Below, piece after piece: positions 1 through 12,299 of a stretch of DNA of 64,000 nt (position 1 is the first letter of the stretch; each line of letters starts with the position of its first letter). A program made the translations under genes and the position numbers. The notes under the pieces were generated by a model. It was given only the letters and a program-made list of their open reading frames with translations, did not search any database and was not told the DNA's origin. The stretch comes from Thysanoteuthis rhombus (taxonomy: Eukaryota > Mollusca > Cephalopoda > Oegopsida > Thysanoteuthidae): contig OY735219.1 in assembly GCA_963457665.1 (NCBI GenBank), positions 42,205,214-42,269,213 on the forward strand, given 5' to 3'.

Positions 1-79
1 CCATTTGACTTTAATCCCGTCGAGAATCTTGAAGGTACGGGTCGAAAATGTCATCTTGGATTTTCCCCCAAGACAATAG

Positions 80-620
80 CATTCTTGACTGCATTTGACT
101 TAAGTGATTAGTGAAGCATCGAAGGAAGTACAAAGCGAATAACAAATCTTTGAAACCTCTTTTATTTAAAAACCGCCAATCAAAACTTTCACTACAACTG
201 TTAACATAGGTTTCTTCAGTTTTCAGGTTGGTCTGGGTATCTGGCCATGTATGTAAGTATATATCAAGCGTACAGATCACACCAATTGAACTAGAAGGCT
301 GACATTTCCAATATTTGCTCTTTATTATGTGTACTAAAAACATTTTTTAAAAAATATCCCCCTTGGATTTTTAGTGGGGGTTCAACGACCAATGTGAGTT
401 TATGCTAAATTGATCCCTTAGCTTATGTCCGGAATCAATCAAGTATGTTTTTTTGAAAATTCAGCCCCTTTTTAGTGATCACTGCCCAACAAAAGGCAAG
501 CGGAGTTACTTATTCTTCGATCAGCCCTTTCTCCAATTTTTCAACTGATCACCTTCAGCACCACATGCCACGAAAATTTGTTTTTAAAAGAAGTTGGATT
601 TCCTGAAGGTTTCTGGTAGG
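80..620 (-). repeat. Dispersed foldback-family repeat, reverse copy
   Basis: This non-coding stretch shares ordered blocks with 41920-42235 and 52180-52745 in the same orientation and with 51550-51910 and 61260-61690 in the opposite one. The shared blocks are a TTTCTTCAGTTTTCAG segment, a GTTTATGCTAA-TTGATC segment, an AGTGATCACTG core followed by CAACAAAAG, and a second TGATCAC box. No protein is encoded. By comparison with 51497-52985 it is probably half of a longer inverted-repeat element. Confidence 0.6.
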
Positions 621-699
621 TAGATCAATTAAAGTATTGGTAATGTGTTGATTTGGTGTTGCTTGTAACAGAAATCGTTTTTTATGCGACACCCTTCAG

Positions 700-792
700 A
701 ATATGCCTATATTCAGTCGGTATAACTGATGTATGAACCGTGAGACTCAAGCTCTCTCGACCAATGCTCTACCAAATGTTCCATACTTCTTA
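700..792 (-). repeat. tRNA-like SINE head
   Basis: Read on the minus strand the segment has an A-box-like TTTGGTAGAGCATTGG followed about 30 bases later by a B-box-like CACGGTTCATACATC, the spacing of a tRNA promoter. It lacks a convincing acceptor stem, so a tRNA-derived SINE or tRNA pseudogene is more likely than a working tRNA. Confidence 0.45.
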
Positions 793-799
793 CGTAAAG

Positions 800-1610
800 T
801 AATCCAGCGGCACAGGAAGATTATGACGCAATAGGCGTCGGGCGGAGACGGAAATTGTTGATCACCATTTTTCAGAGAATTTAATAGCCACCTCACAACG
901 CTTTGACAGCGTATATCCTTCCTTTATTTTCATTTCTATCTTGAGGATTCTTCTCTCTCGTTCATAACCATTCCCTCTCTATTTTCTCTTTTTTTCCACT
1001 GGTCACTAACTGTGAACTGAGGGGTCAAGGATGCAATGGCAGTGAATTGGTTAAGTGGATCTTGACCGAGATTAAAAAAAAAATTTTTTAGGTGCACTCA
1101 AATGCATCTCCATAAGAGACCGGTCTCTGAAGGTCAGTCTGTCGGTCTGCCCATTCCTGATATATTCGAATTTCCGGCATATGGTAGAAAGAATCCCCTC
1201 AGTCCTGAATCTTCAACGTACTCTAACTTGAAGAATAAAACTAAATCGGGCAGATTCCGTCCGTTACGTTATATTTCAGAAGGAAGATCAATTTAATATA
1301 CAATGACTATATTACAATTTCGAATTGGACTATGAAAATAGGATGAAAAATTAAAGAAAATGGGGCTGCTGCAGGAATAGGCCAAATGATATATTCACAA
1401 TAACGGGAGATGATTTCTAATATAGTTTAAATATGATACAACGCAATTTATAAGAGTTCACTCAAATCGTTTATCCATTTCTTAATAACATAATTGTCGC
1501 GTTGAAAGAAACAAATAGAGAAGATATACAACGTGAATTAGCAAGATAAGAAAGTGAGGTTATTTGGGACTTTGCATTACCGGCAGCTGTTTAGCTCAGT
1601 GAAAATAGCA
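800..1610. other. Non-coding stretch, nothing recognised
   Basis: Short open frames only (for example 1102-1296), without family motifs or splice logic. I see no repeat structure beyond short A and T runs. Confidence 0.6.
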
Positions 1611-1611
1611 A

Positions 1612-1613
<2 letters not shown>

Positions 1614-1660
<47 letters not shown>
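1614..1660. repeat. (TA)n microsatellite
   Basis: Uninterrupted TA dinucleotide tract of about 47 bases. The open frame that follows it is not supported as a gene. Confidence 0.95.
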
Positions 1661-1662
<2 letters not shown>

Positions 1663-1733
1663 GTGTACTTTAGAGAGTGAGACAGACTCGGGAGTGAAGT
1701 GTTTGGTGGTAATGTTTATTACTCCTTATAAGT

Positions 1734-1734
<1 letters not shown>

Positions 1735-1823
<89 letters not shown>
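1735..1823. repeat. (TA)n-(TG)n compound microsatellite
   Basis: About 65 bases of TA repeats pass directly into about 24 bases of TG repeats. Confidence 0.95.
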
Positions 1824-1987
1824 ATTTCAGTTTGTATTTTTCAATTTGTAAGAATGCAGAAAGAAAGAAATAGAAAACAGATTTTATCCGTTGTTAATAA
1901 TATGACGAGAGCAAAACATATTGCTGGTTGCTGAAGAGCCTGTAAGCCCCGAAATGTTGACATTCACCGGGTATATATCCTTGTAAT

Positions 1988-1992
<5 letters not shown>

Positions 1993-2037
<45 letters not shown>
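1993..2037. repeat. (TA)n microsatellite
   Basis: TA tract of about 45 bases just upstream of the Penelope-like fragment. The bases before it include CCCCGAAATGTTG, resembling the CCGAAACA/GTG motif near the other Penelope relics at 31840 and 32410. Confidence 0.9.
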
Positions 2038-2041
<4 letters not shown>

Positions 2042-2043
2042 AG

Positions 2044-2640
2044 ATGTCTAATCCTTATACTCAGCTTATTCAGCTAAATGAAGGACTTTTAGCCCCTGAA
2101 GAAAGCTTATACAATGGAACTATCAAAAAGCCGAGTACCGAAATATTCACTACCATAATGAACCACGTACTTACTTTCGATAGCTTCAGCTTCAATAATA
2201 AACACTCCCCCCAAATTAAACTCTGCCATGGACGCGATTACTTTAATGGGTAAAATCAAAGAAACTTGCATCTAACTCAACGTACGATTGCCTCTTCCGC
2301 GTCAGATACATAGATGACATTTCCTTTATATACACTGGTGGAAAAGCAAAAGTTGACAACCTTTTTAAACACATAAAACATAAACATGACTTAAATTTGA
2401 TTATGTAAAATCATTTGATCTCATCGTATTCTCAGACACCCTTATCTACATAGATAAAATAGACTCCCCCAAACCACCCAACGGAACACATAATCACCAA
2501 CAAGTCAAGTCAGCCCGCTCCTTCTCCTTCCAACTAAATAATAACCTGCCCTTCTCACTCACAGGTACTCAGAATCGAAGGATTTGCTTCGAAATTGGTG
2601 AACTCAATAGACACAATGACGTACACAACATTTCTCAGCC
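2044..2640 (+). pseudogene. Penelope-like retroelement, reverse transcriptase fragment
   Basis: Conceptual translation gives an open stretch at 2044-2253 containing VLTFDSFSFNNKHSPQIK, which resembles the conserved block before the AMG motif of Penelope-like reverse transcriptases. In another frame from about 2290 follows the catalytic block RYIDDISFIYTGGKAK with the Y-I-D-D motif, then FSDTLIYID-like residues. Stops and frameshifts separate the blocks, and no ends, terminal repeats or GIY-YIG nuclease are visible here. It is a decayed fragment of the polymerase core. The family call rests on the YIDD context and the surrounding residues; the truncation limits are uncertain by tens of bases. 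Confidence 0.75.
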
Positions 2641-3065
2641 CGTGGATAATCTGAGACCTTAATTAATAATCAAATCAAAAGTGTTATCTCAATTCCCAGA
2701 GAAGTTACTCTCGACGGCGTATTCATAGAAGCACTTAGTAATCCAGAAAAAAACTTCAGCAAAGATGCAGTAGTTTCCATGTCCGAATGTAGTACTGAAC
2801 CGGGGAATAAAATGTATTAAACATTTCTGGTGTTAGTTGTTGGCGAAGAGAAAGCGGGAGGAATTATCCTGGGTGACAGTAAGAGGAGTCAAACTTGAGA
2901 TGTTATTTTTTTTCTTGTAAGATGGTTAAGATAGGGAAGGATAAAATGCGTTGGTTCGAAGGAAGCATGAATTGATTGGCGTAGGTGTCTTTTGGGTGTA
3001 TATGTTTGTGACCGGTTGGTAACTAGTGTGTGTAACTGCCTAGGTGTGTTTTCTACCTTCTTTTG

Positions 3066-3079
3066 GGTATGTATGTATG

Positions 3080-3110
<31 letters not shown>

Positions 3111-3112
3111 CA
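3066..3112. repeat. (TATG)n tetranucleotide microsatellite
   Basis: About eleven TATG units, followed at 3130-3155 by a short TG tract. The TYIH- and CMYV-rich open frames on both strands are translations of this repeat. Confidence 0.95.
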
Positions 3113-3324
3113 AGATCGGTGAGCATTCGTGTGTGTATGTGTGTGTGTGTGTGGTTAGTGCATGTTCCCCTCTTAAAGGGGTAGTGTGTAATATGCAATT
3201 CCTTGTCTCATAAGATTATTTGATATCTATAATAGATATAATTTCCGTTTCGAAATTAGTCATTGTTGGTTGGAATTGTCCATGCCTATGAGATATCAAT
3301 TTGTTTTCGGATATAAAAGCAGCT

Positions 3325-3480
3325 TCGACTCTCTATTTTAGATGTTTTTTTTCCGGTGGAAAACGCCGATGATGCCATAAATAGAATTTATCCTGGCCGT
3401 ATTCATTCTTTCATCTTTACATGATCTCAAATTTTGACGTTACGGTCGTTCAATGATTGACTGCGATGGTATTTCAATGT
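3325..3480 (+). repeat. Dispersed repeat family R1, 3' half
   Basis: Contains GAAAACGCCGATGATG, CATAAATAGAATTTAT and a TTCAATNATTGACTG box also found in order at 11275-11400, with weaker counterparts at 5150-5290 and 6480-6570. Only the 3' half of the family consensus is recognisable here. Confidence 0.6.
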
Positions 3481-4900
3481 ATTTTGGGATGAACAATCGA
3501 TCCATTTTAATCAATAATTCAGGAGGTCAAATATGCATACGCAATGTGCATAGATCAGAAACCAAATGGAACCAACATTAATCAAGCGAAACTCACTATT
3601 CTCCGTATTCCTGATCATTGGAGATGAAGTATCTATCTGGAACCTTTTCATTGTGATTTAGATGGTCAAAATGCAGGATTTACTGCATAATGACGCAGGC
3701 TCCAGATTCAGGGAAAATCGTGTTCATGAATTCACTAGATGACATGAGATACGCGGAGCTGTATAATAAAAAGAAGGATGTAAATGATTACTAGGGTTTC
3801 AGAGAATTTGGCCTGAAATCCTAACAAAATTTTAGTGACATTGTAGGTCAATGTGCAGGAATAACTCTTGATCCTCTTCAAGATTCAGATTCAAGTTTAC
3901 CTTACTTACTTCTCTCATATCAGACGACATAAAAAATATTCCACATCCTCTTACCTCTGAAGAGGTGTGAAACCACTACGATGCGAAATACTTGAACTAT
4001 TTCTCCAGCTAATCCTGTCGCGGGTAACACTTGCTGGTTTAAATACATATTTCAAATACTACTTAACACCAAAAGTTAATTTGTTTCCAATACTCTCGAG
4101 GGAATTCATGAACTTTCCATCTATCAGGATGATGTCTGCTATGGGCCTTTTCTAAACTTTATCGAACGCTATGTTCAAATTAGAAACAGACCACGAGTAA
4201 TGAACTTATTTGCTAAATCTATACCGAACCCTTGGAGCATAACTACTGCATGATTTTCAATTGAAATAGTTTCTAGTAAGTTATTTGACCGGATGTAACT
4301 CTGCCCAACAGATATGCTGTATGTGGTCGACCCGCACCCGTGACGTTGAAGTTCTGTAACGAAGTTTTGGAGTTCAGACTCTTTTTTTTTTACCAATGTC
4401 ACTAAACTTTGATTACTTTATGTTCAATCAAAAATCTGTTGCCAACAGTTGTGAACCAGATTGTAATACTGAAACTGATCCAGTGTCAGAAGTAAGTTAT
4501 GTATACCAGTTCCTCCTTTATCTACAAGAAGCAGACCAATAAGGAGGGTTCGTGATAACGGAATGTTCTCCCCAGTGCCAAGCCTGAGAACACTACATTC
4601 TTACGGACATGAGCTCGTTAACTGAAGATGTACCTATAATCAATGTCATTATGACGAACACTGTCGAAGTAGGTAGAAACTTATAATGACAATCTATCCA
4701 ACATTTCTAATTTAGAAGTTGAAGTTCTTCCACGGGGAGAGAGAAAATTAATCGGATGTATCTTGTAATCAGAGATTTGGAACTGAAAACATTTAGTCTA
4801 GAGTGCATTGTTGAACACTATATAACACATATCAAAAGACTTCCAAGTTTTCCCTTCCCAAAAGGTGTAGCCCCAACCTGCACTCTTCTCTGTAAGAAGC
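3480..4900. other. Non-coding stretch, nothing recognised
   Basis: Short open frames at 3967-4155 and 4175-4402 (minus) lack motifs. Parts of 4440-4740 look weakly protein-like but carry stops in every frame and match no family I know. Confidence 0.5.
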
Positions 4901-4909
4901 CAGGAACAA

Positions 4910-5290
4910 TGGTTGAATTATTGAACAACTGTAGCCACCAAAGATGGCAAAGGCTTCTATCTCTTTTTATATGTCCGTCTGTGTGATGCAGCACTTTTTG
5001 TCTACAAACTTGAAAATTGTCATCAGCATTCCACTGGACCCCTTCTAAAAATGTTTTGATCTTATGAGCCTCATTTTGACAGGTTTATCAATAACATCTA
5101 GATCCTGGAAAATCTACATTCTAGATGTTTTAGTTCAATTTCAGATTTTCAGTTGAAAATGCCAGTGATACTGTAAGATTTATTTACGACCATATATATT
5201 ATTTTTCGATTGATTTCTTTCTGCATGTCTTTTGTTGCTACGGTTGTCATTGTTATTGACTGTGATGACGAGTCTTTTAGCACATCACTA
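4910..5290 (+). repeat. Dispersed repeat family R1
   Basis: Starts with ACTGTAGCCACCAAAGATGG and ends near ATTGACTGTGATGACGAG. The same ordered blocks (GTAGCCATCAAAGATGGCGA, ATGTGCGTGTGT-like, GCATCAGTACTCCACT-like, TAGATATTTCTAGAT-like, TTGACTG) recur at 6190-6570, 11010-11400 and 51255-51425. All copies lie on the + strand. No tRNA-type promoter or coding frame is visible, so the class (SINE or MITE) is open. Confidence 0.75.
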
Positions 5291-5681
5291 ATGTAAAATG
5301 CTATAGTAAGTGTCGAGGTTGTCCGATTTGGCTAAAAGGGGAAATAATGTGGGGTTCATCCCCCCCAAAATCTTTTCCTCCAGACTTGTTCGATTTCCGA
5401 AGTCGGCGCAATTCTAATTCTTATCCAACATGGTCATTTGGAAAAGAGAGTCTGGAAGCAGAGTTTCAATATCAGCCTCTCGTGCAGGATTAGCAATTTA
5501 GATGTGATTTTTCCGATTCTGTAAGTCACTCTCAAATTTGAAACATTGAAAAAAAACTCTGTTTATCAACAATGGACTCTGAAACATGGAAAACATCTAA
5601 ATATTGTCAACACTGAACTCACAAATTAAAAAACATTACAAAACAAAAAAACTCTTATCTAAATCGGGAACTTTGCTCTTA

Positions 5682-5748
5682 AGGCAGAGGTTGAATATCA
5701 GCCTCTTGAGGCATGTCCGTCTCAAGAGGCTAGTATTGAATCTCTGCC
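5682..5748. repeat. Imperfect inverted repeat (hairpin)
   Basis: GGCAGAGGTTGAATATCAGC pairs with the reverse complement of the segment ending GTATTGAATCTCTGCC, with an inner CTCTTGAG/CTCAAGAG match. A related single arm lies at 5458-5490. It sits about 190 bases upstream of the membrane-spanning exon and its function is unknown. Confidence 0.7.
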
Positions 5749-5936
5749 GCCTGGCTCGCTCGGTGTCCAAATTCAGTGCTATTCTTATAGCGGTGTTGGG
5801 TAATTCCTTGAGATAAAGCTGGATTATATCCCCTTCTGACCAACTGTGGCAGCCTCGATAAGTGAGTCATTTACTACTGTTATATAAAATTTCATTAAAG
5901 CATTTCATAACTCTATCTAAAACTTTTCTTTTCCAG

Positions 5937-6161
5937 TCATCTTTTTACTGGTTGGCATCGTGGTGTATTGCAAGGCTTGGGACCATTATCTGGTACGTCG
6001 CAATTGCCATATTGAGCCTGGTATGTACAAGGTCTACTTGGAGAGACTGCGTTTTTCCTATATCCTCCTGTGCCTTGTCCTCTTGATCATCCTCATCATA
6101 GTCGTTTTCTCCGTCGCCATCGAACAAGTTGTGATCAAGCAAATCGAGCCAATAGCCCAAG
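5937..6161 (+). CDS. Coding exon with transmembrane segment; possible membrane anchor of the PGRP
   Basis: An open 225-base segment sits between a good acceptor (pyrimidine tract ending TTCTTTTCCAG) and a strong donor (GTAAGTAC). It begins and ends in phase 1. The translation opens with IFLLVGIVVYC, continues through a charged WDHYLVRRNCHIEPG loop and a Y..YLERLR block, then a clear hydrophobic helix (YILLCLVLLIILIIVVFSVA) before a short polar tail. The phase 1 end and last base G fit the PGRP exon at 15894, whose first two bases would complete an Ala codon; joined, the protein would be a membrane-anchored PGRP. The fit alone has a one in three chance. Alternatively it belongs to another multi-pass protein: the tyrosine/arginine block before the helix loosely recalls the start of adenylate cyclase membrane domains, a weak resemblance. 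No first exon was found upstream. Confidence 0.6.
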
Positions 6162-6184
6162 GTAAGTACACTTTGTTGAACGAC

Positions 6185-6575
6185 CGTAGCCATCAAGCAT
6201 AGCGAAAGGCTCTTTCATTTTTACTATGTGCGTGTGTATGTTCATGTGTTCGTTTGTGTGTTGCAGCGCTAACCGCCATACCGTTGGGTTTACAGACTTG
6301 AAATTGGCACCAGTACTCCACTGGAACCCTTCTAAAAAATACTTATTTGTTTTTGTATAAAAAGCTTTTTTGTTTTTGTTCTCCTTATTCTGACGGGTTT
6401 ATAAATAGAATCTAGATCCTCCAGTATCTAGATATTTCTAGATGATTTTCATAACTCTGTTGTAGACGTTTCGAAGGGGAAAACGCAAGTGATATCACGT
6501 ATAATTCGATTGAATTTTTTTGAAAAATTTGACGTAACGATTGTTCAATTATCGATTTAGATGAGGAGTTTCGGT
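6185..6575 (+). repeat. Dispersed repeat family R1
   Basis: Begins CGACCGTAGCCATCAAGC only about 20 bases inside the intron that follows the membrane-spanning exon and continues through the family blocks (CATACCGTT, TTACAGACTTGAAATTGGC, CAGTACTCCACTGG, TAGATATTTCTAGATG) to TTGTTCAATTATCGATTTAG. Confidence 0.8.
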
Positions 6576-6874
6576 AATTTTTACACTTAAGAGTTCTAAA
6601 ATGTTCTTCTATTTTCATTTATTGAGAAATTGAAGAACTTAACTATTTCATTGTATCTCTTGTGTCGTAAAATATCAAATGATTGGTAACTTACAGTTCC
6701 TTTATTAAAGGAAAACAATTTTTACAAATAAAAAGTAACTTTTATGGTTAATTCAAAAGAGGTCAAATCAATACCAACCTATGTTTTGTCGAGTGAATGT
6801 CTTTTTAGATTCATCTCTGATATTTTGAAAATAATTTTTCTCGGTAGTACCTTGTTAAATTGATGTAAAAACAC

Positions 6875-7255
6875 GGTCAAGACCTTCGGGTGAACCATCC
6901 TAACATTTCCCTTCACCTTTATCTTCGTGCTACAACTACAACAATAAGTAATGCCAAATATCATTTTTTTCAGTCGTATCACGCTGAGTTGATATGAAAC
7001 TAAGTCAAGACCTTAGGGTGAACCATCGTCATATTTCTGTTTGCTCTCCTCTTCCTGCTATAACTACCCAAAACAAGTATTGCCTAATATCAGTTTTCTC
7101 AGCCGTATCATGCTGAATTGATATGAAACTGGGTCCAGATCTTCAGGTGAATCATTTTCATCGACCACGTTCTCCTTTCCCTCCCCTCCCGCTACTACTA
7201 CCGCCGACGGAGGACGCATCGTTGAATCTATGGTTTTTGTTAGTTTTCAGTAGCT
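6875..7255. repeat. Minisatellite, three units of about 128 bp
   Basis: Units start at about 6875, 7003 and 7132 with GTCAAGACCTTNGGGTGAAC and each ends near a GATATGAAACT box (strongest between units 1-2 and 2-3). The units diverge by roughly one fifth. The repeat lies within the proposed first PGRP intron. Confidence 0.8.
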
Positions 7256-7259
7256 TTGT

Positions 7260-9975
7260 GTACTATTTGGTTCAACACGCGAAACTCAAGTTGGTGAAAC
7301 GTTCCTAAATGCCATCTTTTGCACAGTGTTAGGGAATCCTTAAGAATTGTTTGTGGAAAGAATGATACGTCTGTTTTATTATGTGGTTGCAAAAGTTTCC
7401 AGCAATTGCAACAAAAAATCTGGGGAGCACACCGCACGGAGAAGAACCTACCACCCTAGCTCCATAATAGTTTGCTGGGTCTCGTTTGCAACAATAGACA
7501 GTCGATGTCACGTAAAAAAAATTGCAGGTGGACTTCTTTATGGAAAACCTTTCCTTCAATTGAAAAATAATTCACCACTTTATATATCTCAATCTATAGA
7601 ACTTATTCCGGATAATTAAGATTTAAAATTTGAAGTCATGTGACAATAAAATTCCATCGAAGAATAAATATGGTCAGAATAAATTCTTTTTATGACATCT
7701 AGGTGTTATTTATAAACCCATCAGAATAAGTCCTAAGAGGATCAAAAAGCGTTTTTTAAAAAAAAATAAACAAACAACCCCAATTTCTTTAGAGGCTGTC
7801 TATTGGAGCATTGATGCCAATTTTCAAGTCTGTAGACAAAACAGCATGGCCAGGAGCGCTGGAACACAAGCAAACACGCACAAATAAAAAAGAACTATTC
7901 GCTACCTTTGATGGCTATAATTCATTAATGGCATTATACAACATTTTAAATGAACCACCCTATTTTTGGCCCCCTTCCTCGAAATACTTATGGGGCAGAA
8001 ATTCTTTGTAGGAAGTTGAGAGTCAAATCCGATCCTCCCTAGATATTCCCAAATGTAGCCATTTGGTTTTTAGTTATTAAATTGGGTTATGTATGCGTGT
8101 ACGAAATACTGTGAGAGATCGAGGCCATATGGCAAGGCTACCAAGCTACAGCCTGAGGGCCTCACAATCCACAGAGGCCGCAAAAAACAAAAAATAGCCA
8201 GTGTTTACAAGTTCGGTGTAATTTTTTCAACAAGGTGCCTCTAAGCTTTATACTACTTCGAACCTCTTTAATTTTAGATCTGACTGGTGTGAAAGGGAGA
8301 GATTGAAGGTATAGGAAGTGGGTGTGGTCTTTTATGGAGAGGAGAAACCGTGAAATATGATGGTTGGAACGAAGAGGATAATGAAAATATGGCTTTGGGT
8401 CAGTGTTGAAAGTGGGAGGTAAAATATAAAGAGGCAACATAACTTTGGTTCCTTGAAAGCATTTTCTTACAGTGGTGACGTATTTTGAGGCATTCCATGT
8501 ATTTTTGTCATTTTACAAGGCTATTAAGTAAATATGTTGGGTACGCTAACCACCACCACTCCTGATTTTTCTTACTACTCTGCACGCGTTGCCAAGGGAG
8601 AAAAAGAAAAGGGATTAAGACTTTCGCATTTTGAAATGAGAGAAATACGTGACTTTCAAAATATCAATCGTGTGAATGTACTGGAATAGAGAGTGTAGAG
8701 ACGAGAATTTACTGATATCGTCATCAAACCATTCCGATGTATTTGAGGAGAGAAGTGAGGGAGGTTGGATAAAGAATTATAAATGTCAACTGGAATAGTT
8801 TTGGTAGTATTATACACCGAATATTATGTATTGGTTCTTTGTTACGGATACATATTGGTCCAAAAATACATAAAATGACGTATATATTCCCATTTCCTTT
8901 GTTGTATTTTTGTTAGCTCTCCGTATCAGAGTTTATGGGAGGAAAACACGTAAAGGAATTATGAATAAATGTTTTCCATACTGAACAAGCCACAGATCTA
9001 ATAATTGTGAGTTTGATTACGCACGTTATGAAAGAAAAACTGAATTCTCTAGAAAGGACGATCTGTTTGTGAATAATCATGTAATTTTACGCCTAATATT
9101 GCTGGAGAAACACCTGAAACTTTCTAGCGGGCATTCAAAGCGGCATTAAAAACAGGGAAAGCCTGAACCGCCATTCATACGCCCGAGGAATTGTAAACAC
9201 AAAAAACACGAAAAACTACAGACGAAAAATTGTATTAAAAGCACAAAAAATTACTAACGAAGAAACATTTTTTCCGACTTGGTTGACGTATATGAACCTT
9301 CAGATCAGAGATTTAAATCCGGTGACTCTGAAATCTGTCAGAACGTACGAACATGTCCAGACTAGCTCTGACAATAACATCTTCCGGACTGTGGGGGTAT
9401 GAATTTAGCACTCCGAGCCTCGGGCGTGTGAATTTAGCACAGGCTCTCTTCAGGCGGGGGGTGGGGGGTTCGGACAGATTTTGATACAGCACATTCAATG
9501 CATAAAAAAATCTTGTATTGTGCCTGTGTAAGTATCAAGGTCATAAAAAAGCGAGGCATGAACAGGCTAAAGCGCAATAAAGGTTCATTCGGGTGCTGCA
9601 AAGTTACATGTATGGGGGAGTGATGTGTGTTCAATTACCACTATTGTTGTCACTTAGGAAGTCATTGTAACAGAAAGAAAAACTGACCTTGAATCAAATA
9701 AGTTTCTGAATTAAATACACCTCCTAAACTTGGAATTCCTTTTGTATATATGTTCTTGGAGTAGGCACTTTTTGGCCGAAATTGATAGCGTCATTAAACC
9801 AGCTTCAGTTCACTTTGGGTGGAATTAAATCAGTGAGGAAATTGGCAGTTAAAATTTGGTATGACCGATGTCAGAATGATGGTTATCTTTGAAAATATCG
9901 ATATTCTCGGATGTGATCGTTTTTTTACTCGGGATTTTCCACAGGTTTGCAACTCTTGCAGAAAACAATGTTTTT
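7260..9975. other. Intron-like stretch, nothing recognised
   Basis: The open frames here (7347-7619, 8162-8440 minus, 9434-9634 minus) show no family motif and no paired splice signals. I see no tandem structure. If the PGRP model is right this is intron. Confidence 0.5.
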
Positions 9976-9979
9976 TTTG

Positions 9980-10541
9980 TATCACCATTGGAGGCCAGGA
10001 ATTTGTAATTCATAGCCTTGTCCTTTAGTTTTATTATTGGTAGATGGAATCAACATTGACTTAACAGGACATTTTGAGCAATGAAATTCAGTATTCACTA
10101 TTTGTAAATTGGTCCAGATTCTATAGACTTCCAAGTGGTCAGCAAGTTTTCTTCTGTATTCCAGGGTCTCTAAATTAAGTCTTTTCAATCTTTCAATATC
10201 GGAATGATCTTGGCAGCTATCCCCTGTACTCTCTCCATGGTATCTTTGTGTTTCATATTTAGGAAACAAACTCAAGAGGGGGGGGGGGCATACCAAAGAT
10301 CTATAAAGTAGAAAAAGCTCTCCTCATCAATGTATTTCATTGAGTGTCGTATGTAGCCGATTGTTTTATTCAATTTCTGTATATTCAGAGTGAAGTCAAG
10401 CGAGTCGTTTACGTAAACGCCAAGATCTTTCTCTACTTTAGTTTCCTTCAGCGTGTGTTGTGTTCTGTCATCTTTAATCGTGGCATAGTTTATTCTTGAT
10501 TTATGAGCAAAGTGGATTGGAAACATAATCATTTCAATCAA
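9980..10541 (-). pseudogene. Jockey/CR1-like retrotransposon, C-terminal fragment
   Basis: On the minus strand 10541-10272 encodes KETKVEKDLGVYVNDSLDFT, the KDLGV.I...L.F block that follows the reverse transcriptase palm in Jockey/CR1-type elements. In another frame 10296-9982 encodes ERLKRLNLETLEYRRKLADH, the ERL..L.L..L..RR block near the C-terminus. A G-run at about 10276-10286 marks the frame change. Upstream catalytic motifs and the element's ends are missing, so this is an inactive 5'-truncated copy. Related relics lie at 13860-14400 and 48410-50000. Confidence 0.82.
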
Positions 10542-11009
10542 GAACAGAATGAAATGTTCGTAAAAAATGCTACATTAAATATCGATGGACTTTCATCATG
10601 ATGACAAAGAAGGTAAATTGAGTAAGCGAGGAAACTAACTGTGTCGTCTGTTATGAAGACGACGCACGGACAATTTCGGTACAAATCTTGAAATTAAATC
10701 AATCCTTTTATGCTAATATTGTTCCGTTTAAAAGAAGGCAATTAATCCTTCTGTGTTTATATTTGTATATACTCCTTTAATGCAGTTTGTGAAGTGTTAT
10801 AAAAAGATTTTGTCAGGCGTATGCAGCAGATCTTATACCATCTTTAGATCACATCAATAAAGAACTTAATTAATATTGCTTCAACTGAGGCAAGATGAAG
10901 CATTTTCATGAGTATAAATATTTTGTTTATAGTTTTGCTCTATTTCATTCTAAGCACAAACTCATTGTCTATTGCCTAAGATATAGTTAAAAAAATGTGT
11001 GCTGGTTGA

Positions 11010-11400
11010 ACAAACATCGCCATCAGAAATTGCGAAGGATTCCATTGTTTTTTTCTTTTTAGATATTTGCGTGTAGTTGTGTGTTTATTTATGCGTTTGT
11101 GTGTTCCTGGCCATACCGTTTACAGACTTGATCACTCGCATCAGTACTCCTTTCTGAATTAAAAAAAATTGGGGGGGGCATTTTTGATCTTTTGGGGGCC
11201 TCATTCAAAGGGTTTTATCAATGCCATCAAAATTCTCCATAATCTAGATATTTCTACATCTTTTAGGAAAACCCGTGTTAGATGTTTTCCTGTAGAAAAC
11301 GCCGATGATGTCATAAATAGAATTTATTCTGACCGTACTTATTCTTGGATAATTTAAAAAAATATTTTACGGTTGTTCAATTATTGACTGTAATGGTGAG
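11010..11400 (+). repeat. Dispersed repeat family R1
   Basis: Runs from ATCGCCATCAGAAATTGCGA to TTCAATTATTGACTGTAATG and holds most family blocks, including CATACCGTTTACAGACTTG and GAAAACGCCGATGATGTCAT. The 62-codon open frame inside it is by chance. Confidence 0.8.
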
Positions 11401-11404
11401 TCTA

Positions 11405-12145
11405 GTTTACGGCTATTTAGCTATCTTATTCGGGAACTCTTCCAAACAGCGATGTCAGTCTTTTCAGTCACTTCAATCGATTCTGAACAAGAATTTAGCA
11501 TGATGGGAAAACAAACTTGGTTTGATTCATTCAACAATTTAATTCTATTTAAAAACATTTTCCGGAAATGAAGAACTCAAAACTACAAAACATGAGGTGT
11601 GCTTTGTTGTACTGATTGCAATAAAATTTGGTTCTTGTTTCGAGTTCACTCTCAAAACCAAGCCACACAAGCACAATTTCTGTTTTGTTCAAATACTTAT
11701 AAGTGGTATGTAGCTTTGAAAGTTTCCCACAGCAGGTAAGACCAGAGACGGTAGGACCTGTGTGCGGAATAACCCTAATGGTGAAGTGCAACTTGACCAG
11801 GGCCTATCTTACCTTTGAACCAAGGGTTTGCATCTCATGATCCATCTAGGTGGCGCGAATAGGTCGTAAATTCGACAGGAGTGATGTTCTCATGTCAGAT
11901 ACCTGAGATAACTATGGGGGACTGCTATCCCTTTGCAGGAATATTCAGACTGTAATATATTCATATAGTAAGACCATAAAACGTAAGAATTCCGTTGTTG
12001 ATTGATGTCTGAGCTTGCAACAGAATTCTATCCTCCTTTAAACAAGAGTAAGGACAGTACGGCTGTCTGTAACCTTAATCACAGATATTCAAGACAGTAC
12101 GGTACTTTGGAACTTGAAACACACGGACTAGAGTAGATTTGCTGG
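11405..12145. other. Non-coding stretch, nothing recognised
   Basis: No supported gene. The minus-strand frame at 11549-11791 has no recognisable motif. Confidence 0.5.
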
Positions 12146-12275
<130 letters not shown>

Positions 12276-12299
12276 CGATATGATACAGTACATAATTAA

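Noticed and set aside
5604..5816. 70-codon + frame just upstream of the membrane exon, as a possible first exon
   Set aside because: It spans the hairpin at 5682-5748, has no convincing donor in phase 1 and ends in a stop before the next acceptor.
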